Shown here one piece after another: positions 24,886 through 33,126 of a stretch of 64,000 nt of DNA. Source of the stretch: Paenibacillus sp. Root52 (GTDB lineage: Bacteria; Bacillota; Bacilli; Paenibacillales; Paenibacillaceae). Each line of letters starts with the position of its first letter. Within the stretch, counting starts at the first letter, position 1. The position numbers were made by a program, and so were the translations under genes. The notes beneath the pieces were generated by a model, which ran no database searches, was not told the DNA's origin, and worked only from the letters and a program-made list of their open reading frames with translations. The stretch is from contig NZ_LMFO01000001.1 of NCBI RefSeq assembly GCF_001426865.1, positions 923,602-987,601 of the forward strand, in the 5' to 3' direction.

Positions 24886-25812
24886 CTATCCGTTTGCTTC
24901 TTTTGAATAATGATATTCCGTATTCTCTTTACCAGAGTCATCTAGTCCTGGCTCAACATGAACATGTACAGTGTACACATCGTATTCTCTAAACATTTCA
25001 TCCTCTACATTCGTTGAGATGTCATGCGCTGTCTGAATATCCATGTCCGCACGAACGACGATAACCACATCCACCACCGCATTGTTTCCATAACTACGTG
25101 CTCGTAGATCTCTAACTTCGTCTACACCGTCTACATTCGAAATCGTATCTCGATAAGCAACAATCAACGCTTCGTCGAATCCATCTGTCAGATGATGTGT
25201 GGCTTCACGGAAGATTCCCCATGCCGTTTTGCAGATAAGCAGGCCTACAAGCACAGCCGTCAAAGGATCAAGCCATGGCAAGCCAAACTGAGAACCAACA
25301 ATACCGATCACCGTTCCAACACTGACCCAAGCATCCGAAATATTATCCTTCGCTGCCGCCATGACAGCCTGACTCTTGATTTTCAGGGCTAGTCTCTTAT
25401 TGTACCTGTAGACAAAATACATCACCGCAGCACATATGATGCCTGTCCAAGCTGCAATGAGATCAGGAGATTCACTTTTCCCTTCGAATATGGAGGATGC
25501 TGCTTCGTACAACACCTGAAGACCTACAACCATCATGATAAATGAGGCCACTAGCGAGGCTACGGTCTCAGCTTTCCAGTGACCATACGTATGATCATTA
25601 TCTGCCGGCCGTTGAGCCAGTCTCAATCCGACCAACACGGCTATAGAGGCAACAATATCTGTGGCATTATTTAAACCATCGGCTTTTAGAGCCTCAGAGT
25701 TAGATGTATATCCAATAACCATCTTGATTGCAGTCAGACATATGTAAGCAATAATACTGATGATTGCGCCCTTTTCTCCCAATTTTAAATTGTCATACTT
25801 CACCTGATCCAT
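24886..25812 (-). CDS. Cation diffusion facilitator (CDF) family transporter
   Basis: A 308-residue CDF exporter with six helices. Metal-site motifs are EALKADGLNNATDI (helix 2), the preceding Ser/Glu region, and KDNISDAWVSVGTVIG (helix 5), followed by a ferredoxin-like cytoplasmic domain (VDVVIVVRADMDIQTAHDISTNVEDEM, VHVHVEPG). By family it exchanges Zn, Mn, Fe or Co for protons. DxxxD in both helices, rather than HxxxD, fits the Mn/Fe-type CDF branch better than the Zn branch; this is tentative. GGAGG lies upstream of the ATG. Single gene. Confidence 0.92.
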   Translation of the reverse strand: MDQVKYDNLKLGEKGAIISIIAYICLTAIKMVIGYTSNSEALKADGLNNATDIVASIAVLVGLRLAQRPADNDHTYGHWKAETVASLVASFIMMVVGLQVLYEAASSIFEGKSESPDLIAAWTGIICAAVMYFVYRYNKRLALKIKSQAVMAAAKDNISDAWVSVGTVIGIVGSQFGLPWLDPLTAVLVGLLICKTAWGIFREATHHLTDGFDEALIVAYRDTISNVDGVDEVRDLRARSYGNNAVVDVVIVVRADMDIQTAHDISTNVEDEMFREYDVYTVHVHVEPGLDDSGKENTEYHYSKEANG

Positions 25813-26013
25813 CTTTTTTTGAATCCTCCTGATTCCGCATCTTCTCGTTCGCTGTATGATCTTATCACTCGCATATTGTGTGGGTCTAGAGAAACGTTTT
25901 GAATCGAGTGAAACTTAATCTGACTGCCGAAAAATTGTGATAGAGGTCAAAATAAATTGGACGAGGTCAACTTTTAACGCAATGTTGATCCTGGATATTG
26001 AACTTCTTTCGTA

Positions 26014-26060
26014 AAAATAAAAAAAGCAGTGGGAACCACATCTGTGGTTTGCCACTGCTT
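26014..26060 (-). terminator. Terminator of Old Yellow Enzyme gene
   Basis: AAGCAGTGG...CCACTGCTT with a further inner stem, followed by TTTTTTATTTT on the minus strand. Confidence 0.85.
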
Positions 26061-26134
26061 GATAAGAATATCTTTTCGTACAGAAGATAGTAATTAGATT
26101 AGTCAATTAGAAAGTTATAATTACAAAATTCCAA

Positions 26135-27175
26135 TTAAGACAGCTCAGTCAAAGATTCTCTTGTGAAGGGGATTAGATCATCTATACGGCCTTCTTGGAT
26201 TTTCTTAGCCCATGCAGGATCAACCAGAAGCGCACGTCCAACAGCAACCAAGTCGAACTCATTGTTCTGAAGGCGTTGAACCAAACCATCGATACCGACG
26301 TTGCCAGCTCCTTTACCTTCTGTGAACAAACTTGTGAAATCCCCGTCAAGACCAATCGATCCCACGGTAATGGTTGGTTTTCCAGTGAGCTTTTTCGTCC
26401 ATCCAGCAAAATTCAGTTCAGAACCTTCGAATTCTGGCTCCCAGAAACGACGTGTAGAGCAGTGGAAAATATCAACACCAGCTTGAACTAGCGGTGCTAG
26501 AAGCTGTTCCAGCAATGCGGGAGTTTCAGCAAGCTTGGCTTGATAATCATCTGACTTCCACTGGGATAAACGAAGCACGATCGGGAATTCTGGTCCTACA
26601 GCTTCGCGGCAAGCCTCAATGACTTCAACCGCAAAACGTGTGCGGGACATCATATCTCCACCGTAACGGTCTGTGCGTGAATTAGTTTTCTCATATAAGA
26701 ACTGGTCAATCAGGTAGCCATGTGCTCCATGAAGCTCGATGCCATCAAATCCAAGACGTTTGGCTTCAGTAGCAGCCTCTGCGAATTCATGAACAATTGT
26801 AGCAATGTCTGCTTCTGTATAGTCGTTCACATGACCTTTGGCTCCCATGTGCCAGATCTGAGGAATAATTCGACCACCCGCTTCGTGTACCTCAGATACA
26901 ACCTGAGCCCAACCTTTCAATGCATCTTCCCCATAGAAGTGAGGTACATTCGCCTGGTTGGATGCATCCGGGTGATTAATAATCGTTCCTTCGGTCACGA
27001 TCAACCCTACTGCATTCTCTGCTCTACGGCGGTAATATCCTGCAACGTTCTCACCTGGAATTCCATCCGGGGAAAATTGGCGAGTCATCGGTGCCATTAC
27101 AATTCGATTGGATAACTTCAACGTTCCGATCTCAATAGGTTGGAACAACGCTTCTACGGTTTGAGAATGATTCAT
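26135..27175 (-). CDS. Old Yellow Enzyme family NADH:flavin oxidoreductase
   Basis: A 346-residue FMN oxidoreductase of the OYE fold. It shows MAPMTRQFSPDGIPGENVAGYYRRRA at the N-terminus, HMGAKG, the substrate-binding GFDGIELHGAHGYLIDQFL, ARGRALL-like AVGRALLVDPAWAKKI and GSIG at the FMN phosphate. OYEs reduce activated C=C bonds of quinones and other electrophiles. An operator sits 28 bases before the ATG and the TetR gene lies immediately upstream, so derepression by an electrophile is the likely control, like the E. coli NemR-NemA pair. The GTG four codons upstream is part of the ribosome site, so the ATG is chosen. Confidence 0.93.
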   Translation of the reverse strand: MNHSQTVEALFQPIEIGTLKLSNRIVMAPMTRQFSPDGIPGENVAGYYRRRAENAVGLIVTEGTIINHPDASNQANVPHFYGEDALKGWAQVVSEVHEAGGRIIPQIWHMGAKGHVNDYTEADIATIVHEFAEAATEAKRLGFDGIELHGAHGYLIDQFLYEKTNSRTDRYGGDMMSRTRFAVEVIEACREAVGPEFPIVLRLSQWKSDDYQAKLAETPALLEQLLAPLVQAGVDIFHCSTRRFWEPEFEGSELNFAGWTKKLTGKPTITVGSIGLDGDFTSLFTEGKGAGNVGIDGLVQRLQNNEFDLVAVGRALLVDPAWAKKIQEGRIDDLIPFTRESLTELS

Positions 27176-27202
27176 GATTACCTCCACATATTCGTTTTTA
27201 TT

Positions 27203-27218
27203 TTGACTACACAGTCAA
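27203..27218. promoter_or_regulatory. Candidate TetR operator upstream of OYE gene
   Basis: TTGACTACACAGTCAA: six-base perfect arms around ACAC. It is identical to the copy upstream of tetR except for one spacer base. Confidence 0.8.
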
Positions 27219-27237
27219 GAATGAAGTAAAAAAAAGA

Positions 27238-27813
27238 TCAAGCAACGATCATGCCAAATGACGTCCGCAGAACCGTCTCGATCTCTTCACGGGATGAACC
27301 CGATTTACCCATAACCCTCACACCGGCTATGGTGTTGTTAAGATAAGCAGCAAGCTCATGACTGGTGAAACGACTAGATATTAATTGCTGCTCTTGACCC
27401 TTTAGGATAATCTTCTCTAGAAGCTCTCGGCTCTCTTCAAACATGAGTTCAATCTGTTGCGCAACCTGTTCATCCTCTACTCCGAATTCAAGTGAAGCAT
27501 TCATCATCAGGCAGCCTTGGCAGCTCACTTCATGCTCTAATAAAGAATGACGAATCGCATCTAGCTGGTCAAGAGGAGACGAGTGCGAAGACTCAATCTC
27601 TTTCAACTTGGCAATAGCCTGTTCGCGGTATAGCGCTAGCGCCTTCAAAAATAAAGAACGTTTGTCGCTGAACACACAGTACAAGCTCTGTTTCTTGACA
27701 CCTGTCGTACGAGTGAGGTCCTCATAGGAGGTCGCTCGGTACCCTTGGCGCCAAAACACTTCCATAGACTGCTGTAATACCACATCAGCATCAAATTCTC
27801 TTGGTCTACTCAT
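27238..27813 (-). CDS. TetR/AcrR family regulator of the OYE gene
   Basis: A 191-residue repressor opening MSRPREFDADVVLQQSMEVF, with HTH TSYEDLTRTTGVKKQSLYCVFSDK. It carries Cys at SLYCVF and a CQGC pair near residues 97-100 in the ligand-binding domain, which could sense electrophiles as NemR does. It lies directly upstream of the OYE gene on the same strand with an operator in the gap and the same operator before itself. Autoregulated local repressor is the simplest reading. Confidence 0.9.
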   Translation of the reverse strand: MSRPREFDADVVLQQSMEVFWRQGYRATSYEDLTRTTGVKKQSLYCVFSDKRSLFLKALALYREQAIAKLKEIESSHSSPLDQLDAIRHSLLEHEVSCQGCLMMNASLEFGVEDEQVAQQIELMFEESRELLEKIILKGQEQQLISSRFTSHELAAYLNNTIAGVRVMGKSGSSREEIETVLRTSFGMIVA

Positions 27814-27831
27814 GTGTCTAATTTATCAATT

Positions 27832-27849
27832 CTTGACTACGCAGTCAAG
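27832..27849. promoter_or_regulatory. Candidate TetR operator upstream of tetR
   Basis: CTTGACTACGCAGTCAAG: seven-base perfect arms, between the tetR start and the pentapeptide gene. Confidence 0.8.
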
Positions 27850-27859
27850 TACTTAACAA

Positions 27860-28489
27860 CTATTGTATAATCATGCCTAACAAACCAACAAAGGTAGATG
27901 CCTGATATGGCGAGATCACACAGCCTTTCAGATTCTCGATATCCACACCTATTGAATCAAAATCACAAGTACTCAGGTTAACACCATTCAGCTTGGTACC
28001 ATGCATCATTGCTTGATCCATCTTACAACGGCTAAGTTCAAGTTGCTCAGAGACCAGATAGCTAAGGTCTGTACTGATGAGCGAGCACTCTTCCCATGCA
28101 ACGTGCTTCATGTTAGAAAATCGGAAATTCGCATAATCTATCAGGCTGTTGGAGAAGCCAACATTTTTCAACCGACTATCTGAGAAATCGGTTCCGATGA
28201 GTTTACAATTTTTCCAATGCGCACGGTGAATGAAGGCATTCGCGAGATTAACATTAGAGAAATCACAATTCTCAAAGATCACATCTGTAAATTCACAATG
28301 CTCTAAGCTGGATTCCGATATAATGACGTTTTTGAACCAAACCTTCTCGAAGGAAACCTTTGTCGCCTCCTGATTGGCGAGTGTCATATGTTCAAACCGT
28401 TTGTGGTCATATTCTGATTTGGATGTCAAAAAGTGAACCGTCTCATCATCAAGTAAATGCTCTTGAATATGGGGAACTTCGATTGTCAT
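27860..28489 (-). CDS. Qnr-like pentapeptide-repeat protein
   Basis: A 209-residue protein made almost wholly of pentapeptide repeats (FTDVIFENCDFSNVNLANAF, LIGTDFSDSRLKNVGFSNSL). The C-terminus PYQASTFVGLLGMIIQ matches the dimerisation-helix ending of Qnr proteins (YQASLLxxRLGI). Length fits chromosomal Gram-positive Qnr homologues. Qnr proteins mimic DNA and shield gyrase from quinolones. Whether this one does so is unproven; general pentapeptide-repeat proteins without that role exist. Good GGGAGG site upstream. Confidence 0.8.
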   Translation of the reverse strand: MTIEVPHIQEHLLDDETVHFLTSKSEYDHKRFEHMTLANQEATKVSFEKVWFKNVIISESSLEHCEFTDVIFENCDFSNVNLANAFIHRAHWKNCKLIGTDFSDSRLKNVGFSNSLIDYANFRFSNMKHVAWEECSLISTDLSYLVSEQLELSRCKMDQAMMHGTKLNGVNLSTCDFDSIGVDIENLKGCVISPYQASTFVGLLGMIIQ

Positions 28490-28523
28490 TATTACCTCCC
28501 TGACTATTGAATTTATTAAAGAT

Positions 28524-28679
28524 TTACGAAGTTAACTTGATCCACAACGCTAGATATGATTCTTTGTAGATCATGTTGGTTTCCTGTTTAATCTGCGTAG
28601 CTACCCGATCGGCAACGATACTCTTGAACAGCCTTGTTATTTTCTTCAATTCCTTCACCCAACTTTCCTTCTTCGACAA
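28524..28679 (-). CDS. Possible 51-residue basic protein or gene remnant
   Basis: Inside the 340-base gap between the pentapeptide and araC genes a frame runs from a TTG through SKKESWVKELKKITRLF and ends LALWIKLTS. It stays open about 12 codons further upstream. The composition looks protein-like (amphipathic, Lys-rich, few rare codons), but the ribosome site is poor and no family is recognised. It could be the decayed end of a longer gene. Confidence 0.3.
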   Translation of the reverse strand: MSKKESWVKELKKITRLFKSIVADRVATQIKQETNMIYKESYLALWIKLTS

Positions 28680-28741
28680 AATAATAACCTGAACATTAGT
28701 ATGCCGAACAAAGGGTTAGTAAAGGTATCTTGTTCCTCTTA

Positions 28742-28758
28742 AATCATTGCCTAATCCT
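28742..28758. promoter_or_regulatory. Motif shared with aldo/keto reductase promoter (copy 2)
   Basis: AATCATTGCCTAATCCT, about 72 bases before the araC ATG. It is 16 of 17 identical to the copy at 19971-19987. Confidence 0.45.
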
Positions 28759-28829
28759 ATCAATGCTACTATTACTGTAGTCCATTATCACATATAATAA
28801 AGCCTGACAAAAGTGCAAGGAGGATTCAA

Positions 28830-29753
28830 ATGCCCGAAAGAAATCTAGAGCAGCAACACATAGAACTGACCGAGATGATTAAACGTCACACCCTTCTAAA
28901 GGGTTCCGTTAAAACGATCATTCCTTCGCTTTTCTTCTTTCACTATTCCAAACTGACGGAGCCTGAGTACCGCGTGTACAACCCTTCGTTCTGTATCATC
29001 GCCCAGGGAAAGAAGGAAATTTTGCTCGCACAGGAGAGATTCGAATACAGTCCTTCTAATTATCTCTTAGCTTCCATGAATCTACCCGTCGTGGGTCAAG
29101 TGATCAAAGCATCACCTGAGATGCCTTACCTCAGTCTCAAATTGGAATTTACACCGAATCAAATTCTAGAAGTACTAAATGAATGTGATCTGAAAGTAAA
29201 ACCAACTGAAAACGCGAGACGTGCCTTGTTTGTAGGTCAGATGGAAGCCTCCATTCATGATGCCGTTATTCGTCTGGTTCGTCTGCTGGATACGCCGGAA
29301 GAAATTCCGTTTCTCGCTCCGCTATACACGAAAGAGATCTTGTATCGGCTTCTGCGGGGTTCGTATGGGAACGAATTAGCGCAGATTGCCGTTGAAGATA
29401 GCAGTACCTATCGGATCAGAGAGTCCATTGAATATATAATTCGCCATTGGGAGCAATCTTTTCGAATCGAAGACCTTGCAGAGAAAGCCCGCATGAGCGT
29501 TTCTTCGTTCCATCGCCACTTCAAAGAAATTACAGCGATGAGCCCCATTCAGTTCCAGAAACAAATGCGATTACAGGAAGCACGTCGAATCCTGTTAGCT
29601 GAATCGACGGATGCTGCTGATGTGGCCTATCGAGTTGGTTACGAGAGCGCCTCGCAGTTTAGTCGCGAATACTCCCGAATGTTCGGTTCACCGCCGAGAG
29701 CGGATATCAAAAAGCTAAGAGAAAAATACGATCTAATTGGGAACGATGTGTAG
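28830..29753 (+). CDS. AraC family regulator with AraC_N domain (YqhC-like)
   Basis: 307 residues. The N-terminal domain (LLKGSVKTIIPSLFFFHYSK, PSFCIIAQGKKEILL) is of the AraC_N type found in E. coli YqhC. The C-terminal AraC/XylS double HTH includes FRIEDLAEKARMSVSSFHRHFKEITAMSPIQFQKQ and VGYESASQFSREYSRMFG. YqhC activates aldehyde reductase genes including an AKR. Here the nearest AKR shares a 17-base promoter motif with this gene. AGGAGG lies six bases before the ATG. Confidence 0.92.
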   Translation: MPERNLEQQHIELTEMIKRHTLLKGSVKTIIPSLFFFHYSKLTEPEYRVYNPSFCIIAQGKKEILLAQERFEYSPSNYLLASMNLPVVGQVIKASPEMPYLSLKLEFTPNQILEVLNECDLKVKPTENARRALFVGQMEASIHDAVIRLVRLLDTPEEIPFLAPLYTKEILYRLLRGSYGNELAQIAVEDSSTYRIRESIEYIIRHWEQSFRIEDLAEKARMSVSSFHRHFKEITAMSPIQFQKQMRLQEARRILLAESTDAADVAYRVGYESASQFSREYSRMFGSPPRADIKKLREKYDLIGNDV

Positions 29754-29852
29754 GATCAAACTTTAGACTATATTGGGTCTATATTCGGACTATTGTTCGA
29801 TCTATAGCTCACAGTTCTTAGTTCGTGTCCTATTGTTAAAACTTTAGACAAG

Positions 29853-29879
29853 AAAAAAACCGCGCATTATGCGCGGTTT
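29853..29879. terminator. Bidirectional terminator between araC and ABC exporter
   Basis: AAACCGCGCAT and ATGCGCGGTTT, eleven-base perfect arms. Seven T follow on the minus strand, fewer on the plus. Confidence 0.85.
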
Positions 29880-29973
29880 GGTCATTTGATCACATGATCA
29901 TTTATGCATCTATTCACACATTCATTTAAACTCATATCATTTGTACTCATATGAATTGTACTCATGCTCAAAC

Positions 29974-31692
29974 TTATGATTGGCTATATTGCACTTGGTG
30001 AAGCCGACTGTAAATGCCTCCGGCTGCAACAAGCTCCTGATGACTCCCCTGCTCCGCGATCCCATCTTCGTTCACAACGATGATGCGATCCGCATTTTGA
30101 ATCGTAGTTAATCGATGCGCAATAACAAGGGTTGTTCTGCCTACTGACAGCTCAGCCAGAGATTTCTGAATCAACGCTTCCGTCTCCGTATCTAGTGCAG
30201 AGGTTGCTTCGTCCAGAATAAGAATCGGTGGATTCTTCAGGAACATACGCGCGATGGACAGGCGTTGTTTCTGTCCTCCCGACAGCTTGACTCCTCGCTC
30301 ACCAATGACGGTGTCCATGCCATCCGGAAGACTTCGAATGAGTTCTTCCAAGGAAGCACGACGCGCTGCATCCCAGATCTGATCATCCGTTGCAGATAGA
30401 TCACCGTACGCAATATTTTCCTTAATGGTACCCGAGAAAAGGAAAACATCTTGCTGTACAATCCCGATCTGTCTACGTAACGATTCCAACTTCACCTCTC
30501 GAATATCCGTCCCATCTACGGTGATTCGTCCTTCCTGTACCTCATAGAAGCGTGGAAGCAAGCTACAGATGGTAGTTTTCCCCGCACCGGAAGGCCCAAC
30601 GAATGCAACGGTCTCCCCTGGTTTGACAGTAAGGCTAATGTCGTTAAGTATTCGGCGGCTGTCCTCATAACCAAACGAAACATGCTCGAAGCGAATATTA
30701 CCACGGACATCGGTTAATTCGACGGCATTTTTGGAGTCTGCAATCTCGGGTTCAGTATCGATAATCTCCAGGTAACGTTTGAATCCTGCAATACCCTTCG
30801 GATAACTCTCAATGACAGCATTAATCTTCTCAATTGGACGGAAGAAAATATTCGATAGCAACAAGAATGCCATGAATTCACCCATATTAATTTTGCCTTC
30901 AATGAAGAACCAAGCACCGCACACCATAACAAACACTGTAACCAATCGCATCAGCATATAACTCACCGAAATGCTTTTTGCCATCGTTTTGTACGCCAGC
31001 AGCTTGGTCTTACGGAAGTTCTCGTTATCTACCGAAAAGAGTTTCTTCTCATGCTCTTCATTGGCAAATGATTGTACAACACGAATGCCACCAACGTTAT
31101 CTTCAATACGAGCATTAAAATTACCTACATCACCGAATAGGCGTCGATAGGTCTTCGTCATACGTCCACCAAATACAATGATAATCCATCCCATGAACGG
31201 GATAATAATAAACGTTAATAGCGCAAGCTCCAGATTAATATACGCCATAAGTGAGAATGAGCCGATTAAGGTCATAATTGCGATAAATACATCTTCTGGA
31301 CCATGGTGAGCAACCTCCCCAATATCATTCAGATCGTTCGTGAGATGACCAATGAGATGACCTGTCTTACGATTATCGAAGAACCGGAAGGAAAGCTTCT
31401 GTAAATGAGCAAACATTTTGGCACGCATGTTGGTCTCAATATTAATTCCTAACATATGTCCCCAATAGGTAACAACATAGTTCAGGACGGTATTTAATGC
31501 GTAAATCGCAAGTAATGCGATTGATGCAAGTAAGATCAAAGGCCAATCCTGTCCTGGCAACAGATCATTAATAAATTTACTCACGGCTAGCGGAAAAGCT
31601 AGTTCGAGAAGACCCGCAACGACCGCACAACCAAAGTCGATCATAAACAGTTTCTTATACGGGCGGTAATACGAGAAAAAACGACGAATCAT
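29974..31692 (-). CDS. ABC exporter, fused membrane and ATPase domains
   Basis: A 572-residue half-transporter. Six membrane helices span residues 1-320 (type IV/multidrug fold), followed by a nucleotide-binding domain with Walker A GPSGAGKTT, Q-loop IVQQDVFLFSGTI, signature LSGGQKQ, Walker B ILILDEATSALD and H-loop IAHR. It probably works as a homodimer, exporting lipids, peptides or drugs; the substrate is unknown. It begins two bases after a small RG-rich gene, with its own GGAG site, and the pair sits behind two tandem operators. Confidence 0.93.
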   Translation of the reverse strand: MIRRFFSYYRPYKKLFMIDFGCAVVAGLLELAFPLAVSKFINDLLPGQDWPLILLASIALLAIYALNTVLNYVVTYWGHMLGINIETNMRAKMFAHLQKLSFRFFDNRKTGHLIGHLTNDLNDIGEVAHHGPEDVFIAIMTLIGSFSLMAYINLELALLTFIIIPFMGWIIIVFGGRMTKTYRRLFGDVGNFNARIEDNVGGIRVVQSFANEEHEKKLFSVDNENFRKTKLLAYKTMAKSISVSYMLMRLVTVFVMVCGAWFFIEGKINMGEFMAFLLLSNIFFRPIEKINAVIESYPKGIAGFKRYLEIIDTEPEIADSKNAVELTDVRGNIRFEHVSFGYEDSRRILNDISLTVKPGETVAFVGPSGAGKTTICSLLPRFYEVQEGRITVDGTDIREVKLESLRRQIGIVQQDVFLFSGTIKENIAYGDLSATDDQIWDAARRASLEELIRSLPDGMDTVIGERGVKLSGGQKQRLSIARMFLKNPPILILDEATSALDTETEALIQKSLAELSVGRTTLVIAHRLTTIQNADRIIVVNEDGIAEQGSHQELVAAGGIYSRLHQVQYSQS

Positions 31693-31694
31693 TC

Positions 31695-32066
31695 TTAGTC
31701 ACTCTCCAAATCCTTAGTGTTACTAGCATGTTCTTCTTCAAGTTCGAAGAGATGAATATACTCATCAATCACCTGATCCATAGCCTTCAGCTCGCCGCTG
31801 ATTACAGGACGAATATGCTCGAACTCTTCTTGTGTCAGTTGTCTAGCCAGTGTAGTCCGATGATTCTGCATTTGCTCAAGAAACAGCAGGACTCTGCCTC
31901 TGCGAAACGTTTGGGCACCACCACCACCTCGACCACCAAATGGCTTACCTTGTCCTCCACCACGTCCAGGCCGTTCACCATGACGTTCTCCTTCGCCCCT
32001 GCTACGACCAGAACGCTCATTTAGAACCCCTTCTCTACCTCGTCCATCGTTGCGTCGATCTTTCAT
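31695..32066 (-). CDS. RG-rich small protein preceding ABC exporter
   Basis: A 123-residue protein in two parts: residues 1-55 are almost only R, G, E and Q (GEGERHGERPGRGGGQGKPF), and the remainder is a helical domain (GRVLLFLEQMQNHRTTLARQ, ISGELKAMDQVIDEYIHLFEL). It is not a recognised family by my reading; the helical part is reminiscent of regulator effector domains but has no helix-turn-helix. The ATG follows GAGGAG by nine bases. It is tightly coupled to the exporter gene, so it is probably a partner or regulator of it. The RG-rich part suggests nucleic-acid or membrane-lipid contact. Confidence 0.75.
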   Translation of the reverse strand: MKDRRNDGRGREGVLNERSGRSRGEGERHGERPGRGGGQGKPFGGRGGGGAQTFRRGRVLLFLEQMQNHRTTLARQLTQEEFEHIRPVISGELKAMDQVIDEYIHLFELEEEHASNTKDLESD

Positions 32067-32087
32067 ATCACAACACTCCTCTAGGTA

Positions 32088-32127
32088 TGTATACAATCGC
32101 ATACGCCAATGTATACAATCGTATACA
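32088..32127. promoter_or_regulatory. Tandem operators upstream of RG-rich protein / ABC exporter
   Basis: TGTATACAATCGCATACG (32088-32105) and TGTATACAATCGTATACA (32110-32127). The second is a perfect palindrome with seven-base arms around AATC. The starts are 22 bases apart, two helical turns, so two dimers could bind the same DNA face. The regulator is not in view. Confidence 0.75.
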
Positions 32128-32172
32128 AACAGCAAGGAACTGTCAACCTATTTATTCCATATATTTTCAATA

Positions 32173-32715
32173 CTAACTTAGCTTTAATGTAATAGCATAC
32201 ATCACATGCTCTTTCAATATTCCGTTGACTACGATGGATTGAACCCCTATTTGTCTGAATCCTGCTTTCTCAAGAACCCTGATCGAGCCTATATTATCCG
32301 GTAAGGCACCTGCTTCCAGGCGCTCAATGCCTACTTTGTGCAACGCAAAATCAAATAATAGCTGCAGCGCTTCGCTCATGTAGCCTTGACCATTATGATG
32401 TTGGTCTAGGACATAACCTACAATCCATTTTTTGGCCAAGTTCAGCTCTATTTCGAACATGGAAACTTCACCAATGAGCTCATCCGTGGAACGTAGGAAA
32501 ATGCCAAAAGAATATCTTGTTCCATCCTCCCTAGCCTGCACCCACTTCTCCAATAGCGCTACTTGACCTTCCAACGTATAGAAAGCCTCTGTTCGTTCAC
32601 TAGCCGTTATCTTTTCAAAGACCTCCCGGTTTCTTATCTGTAAATTCAACATATCTCGCGCATCTTCCACACTTAATAATCGAATGTAGATTCGCTGCCC
32701 ATCATACCTCTTCAT
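32173..32715 (-). CDS. GNAT N-acetyltransferase, RimJ/RimL-like
   Basis: A 180-residue protein of the ribosomal-protein/antibiotic acetyltransferase branch: RIYIRLLSVEDARDMLNLQ, WIVGYVLDQHHNGQGYMSEALQLLFDFA and the acetyl-CoA-binding RVLEKAGFRQIG. It acetylates N-terminal or amino groups; substrate unknown. It is near the exporter operon but separated from it by the tandem operators, so it is probably its own unit. Confidence 0.88.
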   Translation of the reverse strand: MKRYDGQRIYIRLLSVEDARDMLNLQIRNREVFEKITASERTEAFYTLEGQVALLEKWVQAREDGTRYSFGIFLRSTDELIGEVSMFEIELNLAKKWIVGYVLDQHHNGQGYMSEALQLLFDFALHKVGIERLEAGALPDNIGSIRVLEKAGFRQIGVQSIVVNGILKEHVMYAITLKLS

Positions 32716-32754
32716 ATCCAGTCACCTCTTCATCATTTAAATCAGCATGTTACA

Positions 32755-32779
32755 AGAAAAAGTCGCCTGTTGGCGACTT
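32755..32779 (-). terminator. Terminator of coiled-coil protein gene
   Basis: AGTCGCC, loop, GGCGACT and then TTTTTC on the minus strand. Confidence 0.8.
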
Positions 32780-32794
32780 TCCCAGTCTCACAAA

Positions 32795-33082
32795 TTAATC
32801 ACCCAGCAACGCTAATTCCTCGTCCAGCTCCGCCAAACGTTTACGAATGGTTTCAATCACTGTCTGTTGCTGAGCAATCTCATCCATTAGCTGAATTTCC
32901 ACTTCTTCGTATACCTCTCGATCCTGTGATGCTGAAGCACGATGTTGTTCGAGCTGTTGCTTTTTCACCTCTATAACTTCTTCGGCTTCCTTCAAATGCT
33001 CCTCCGTCTGACCGATCTGATACTCCAAATAAGTTATATCAGACGAAGCAGCGGCGTGAGTGGATCGCTGTGAATACGTCAT
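32795..33082 (-). CDS. Small coiled-coil protein
   Basis: 95 residues, nearly all from residue 15 on predicted coiled coil (LEYQIGQTEEHLKEAEEVI, LMDEIAQQQTVIETIRKRLAEL) with heptad-like leucines and isoleucines. No signal peptide, membrane helix or named domain. AGGTGAA precedes the ATG. It lies 44 bases downstream of the FAD oxidoreductase gene on the same strand and before a terminator, so it may be co-transcribed with it. Function unknown. Confidence 0.7.
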   Translation of the reverse strand: MTYSQRSTHAAASSDITYLEYQIGQTEEHLKEAEEVIEVKKQQLEQHRASASQDREVYEEVEIQLMDEIAQQQTVIETIRKRLAELDEELALLGD

Positions 33083-33126
33083 AGTTCACCTCATTTCACA
33101 GTTCATTACGGTTGAGTTATCTCAGC

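Noticed and set aside
25915-26106. A 63-codon minus-strand frame downstream of the CDF gene
   Set aside because: It runs across the terminator hairpin of the OYE gene, has no ribosome site and an unlikely composition.
29885-29965. Short ACTCATATG-like repeats after the araC terminator, considered as a CRISPR or repeat element
   Set aside because: The units are short, irregular and without spacers; they look like chance AT-rich similarity.
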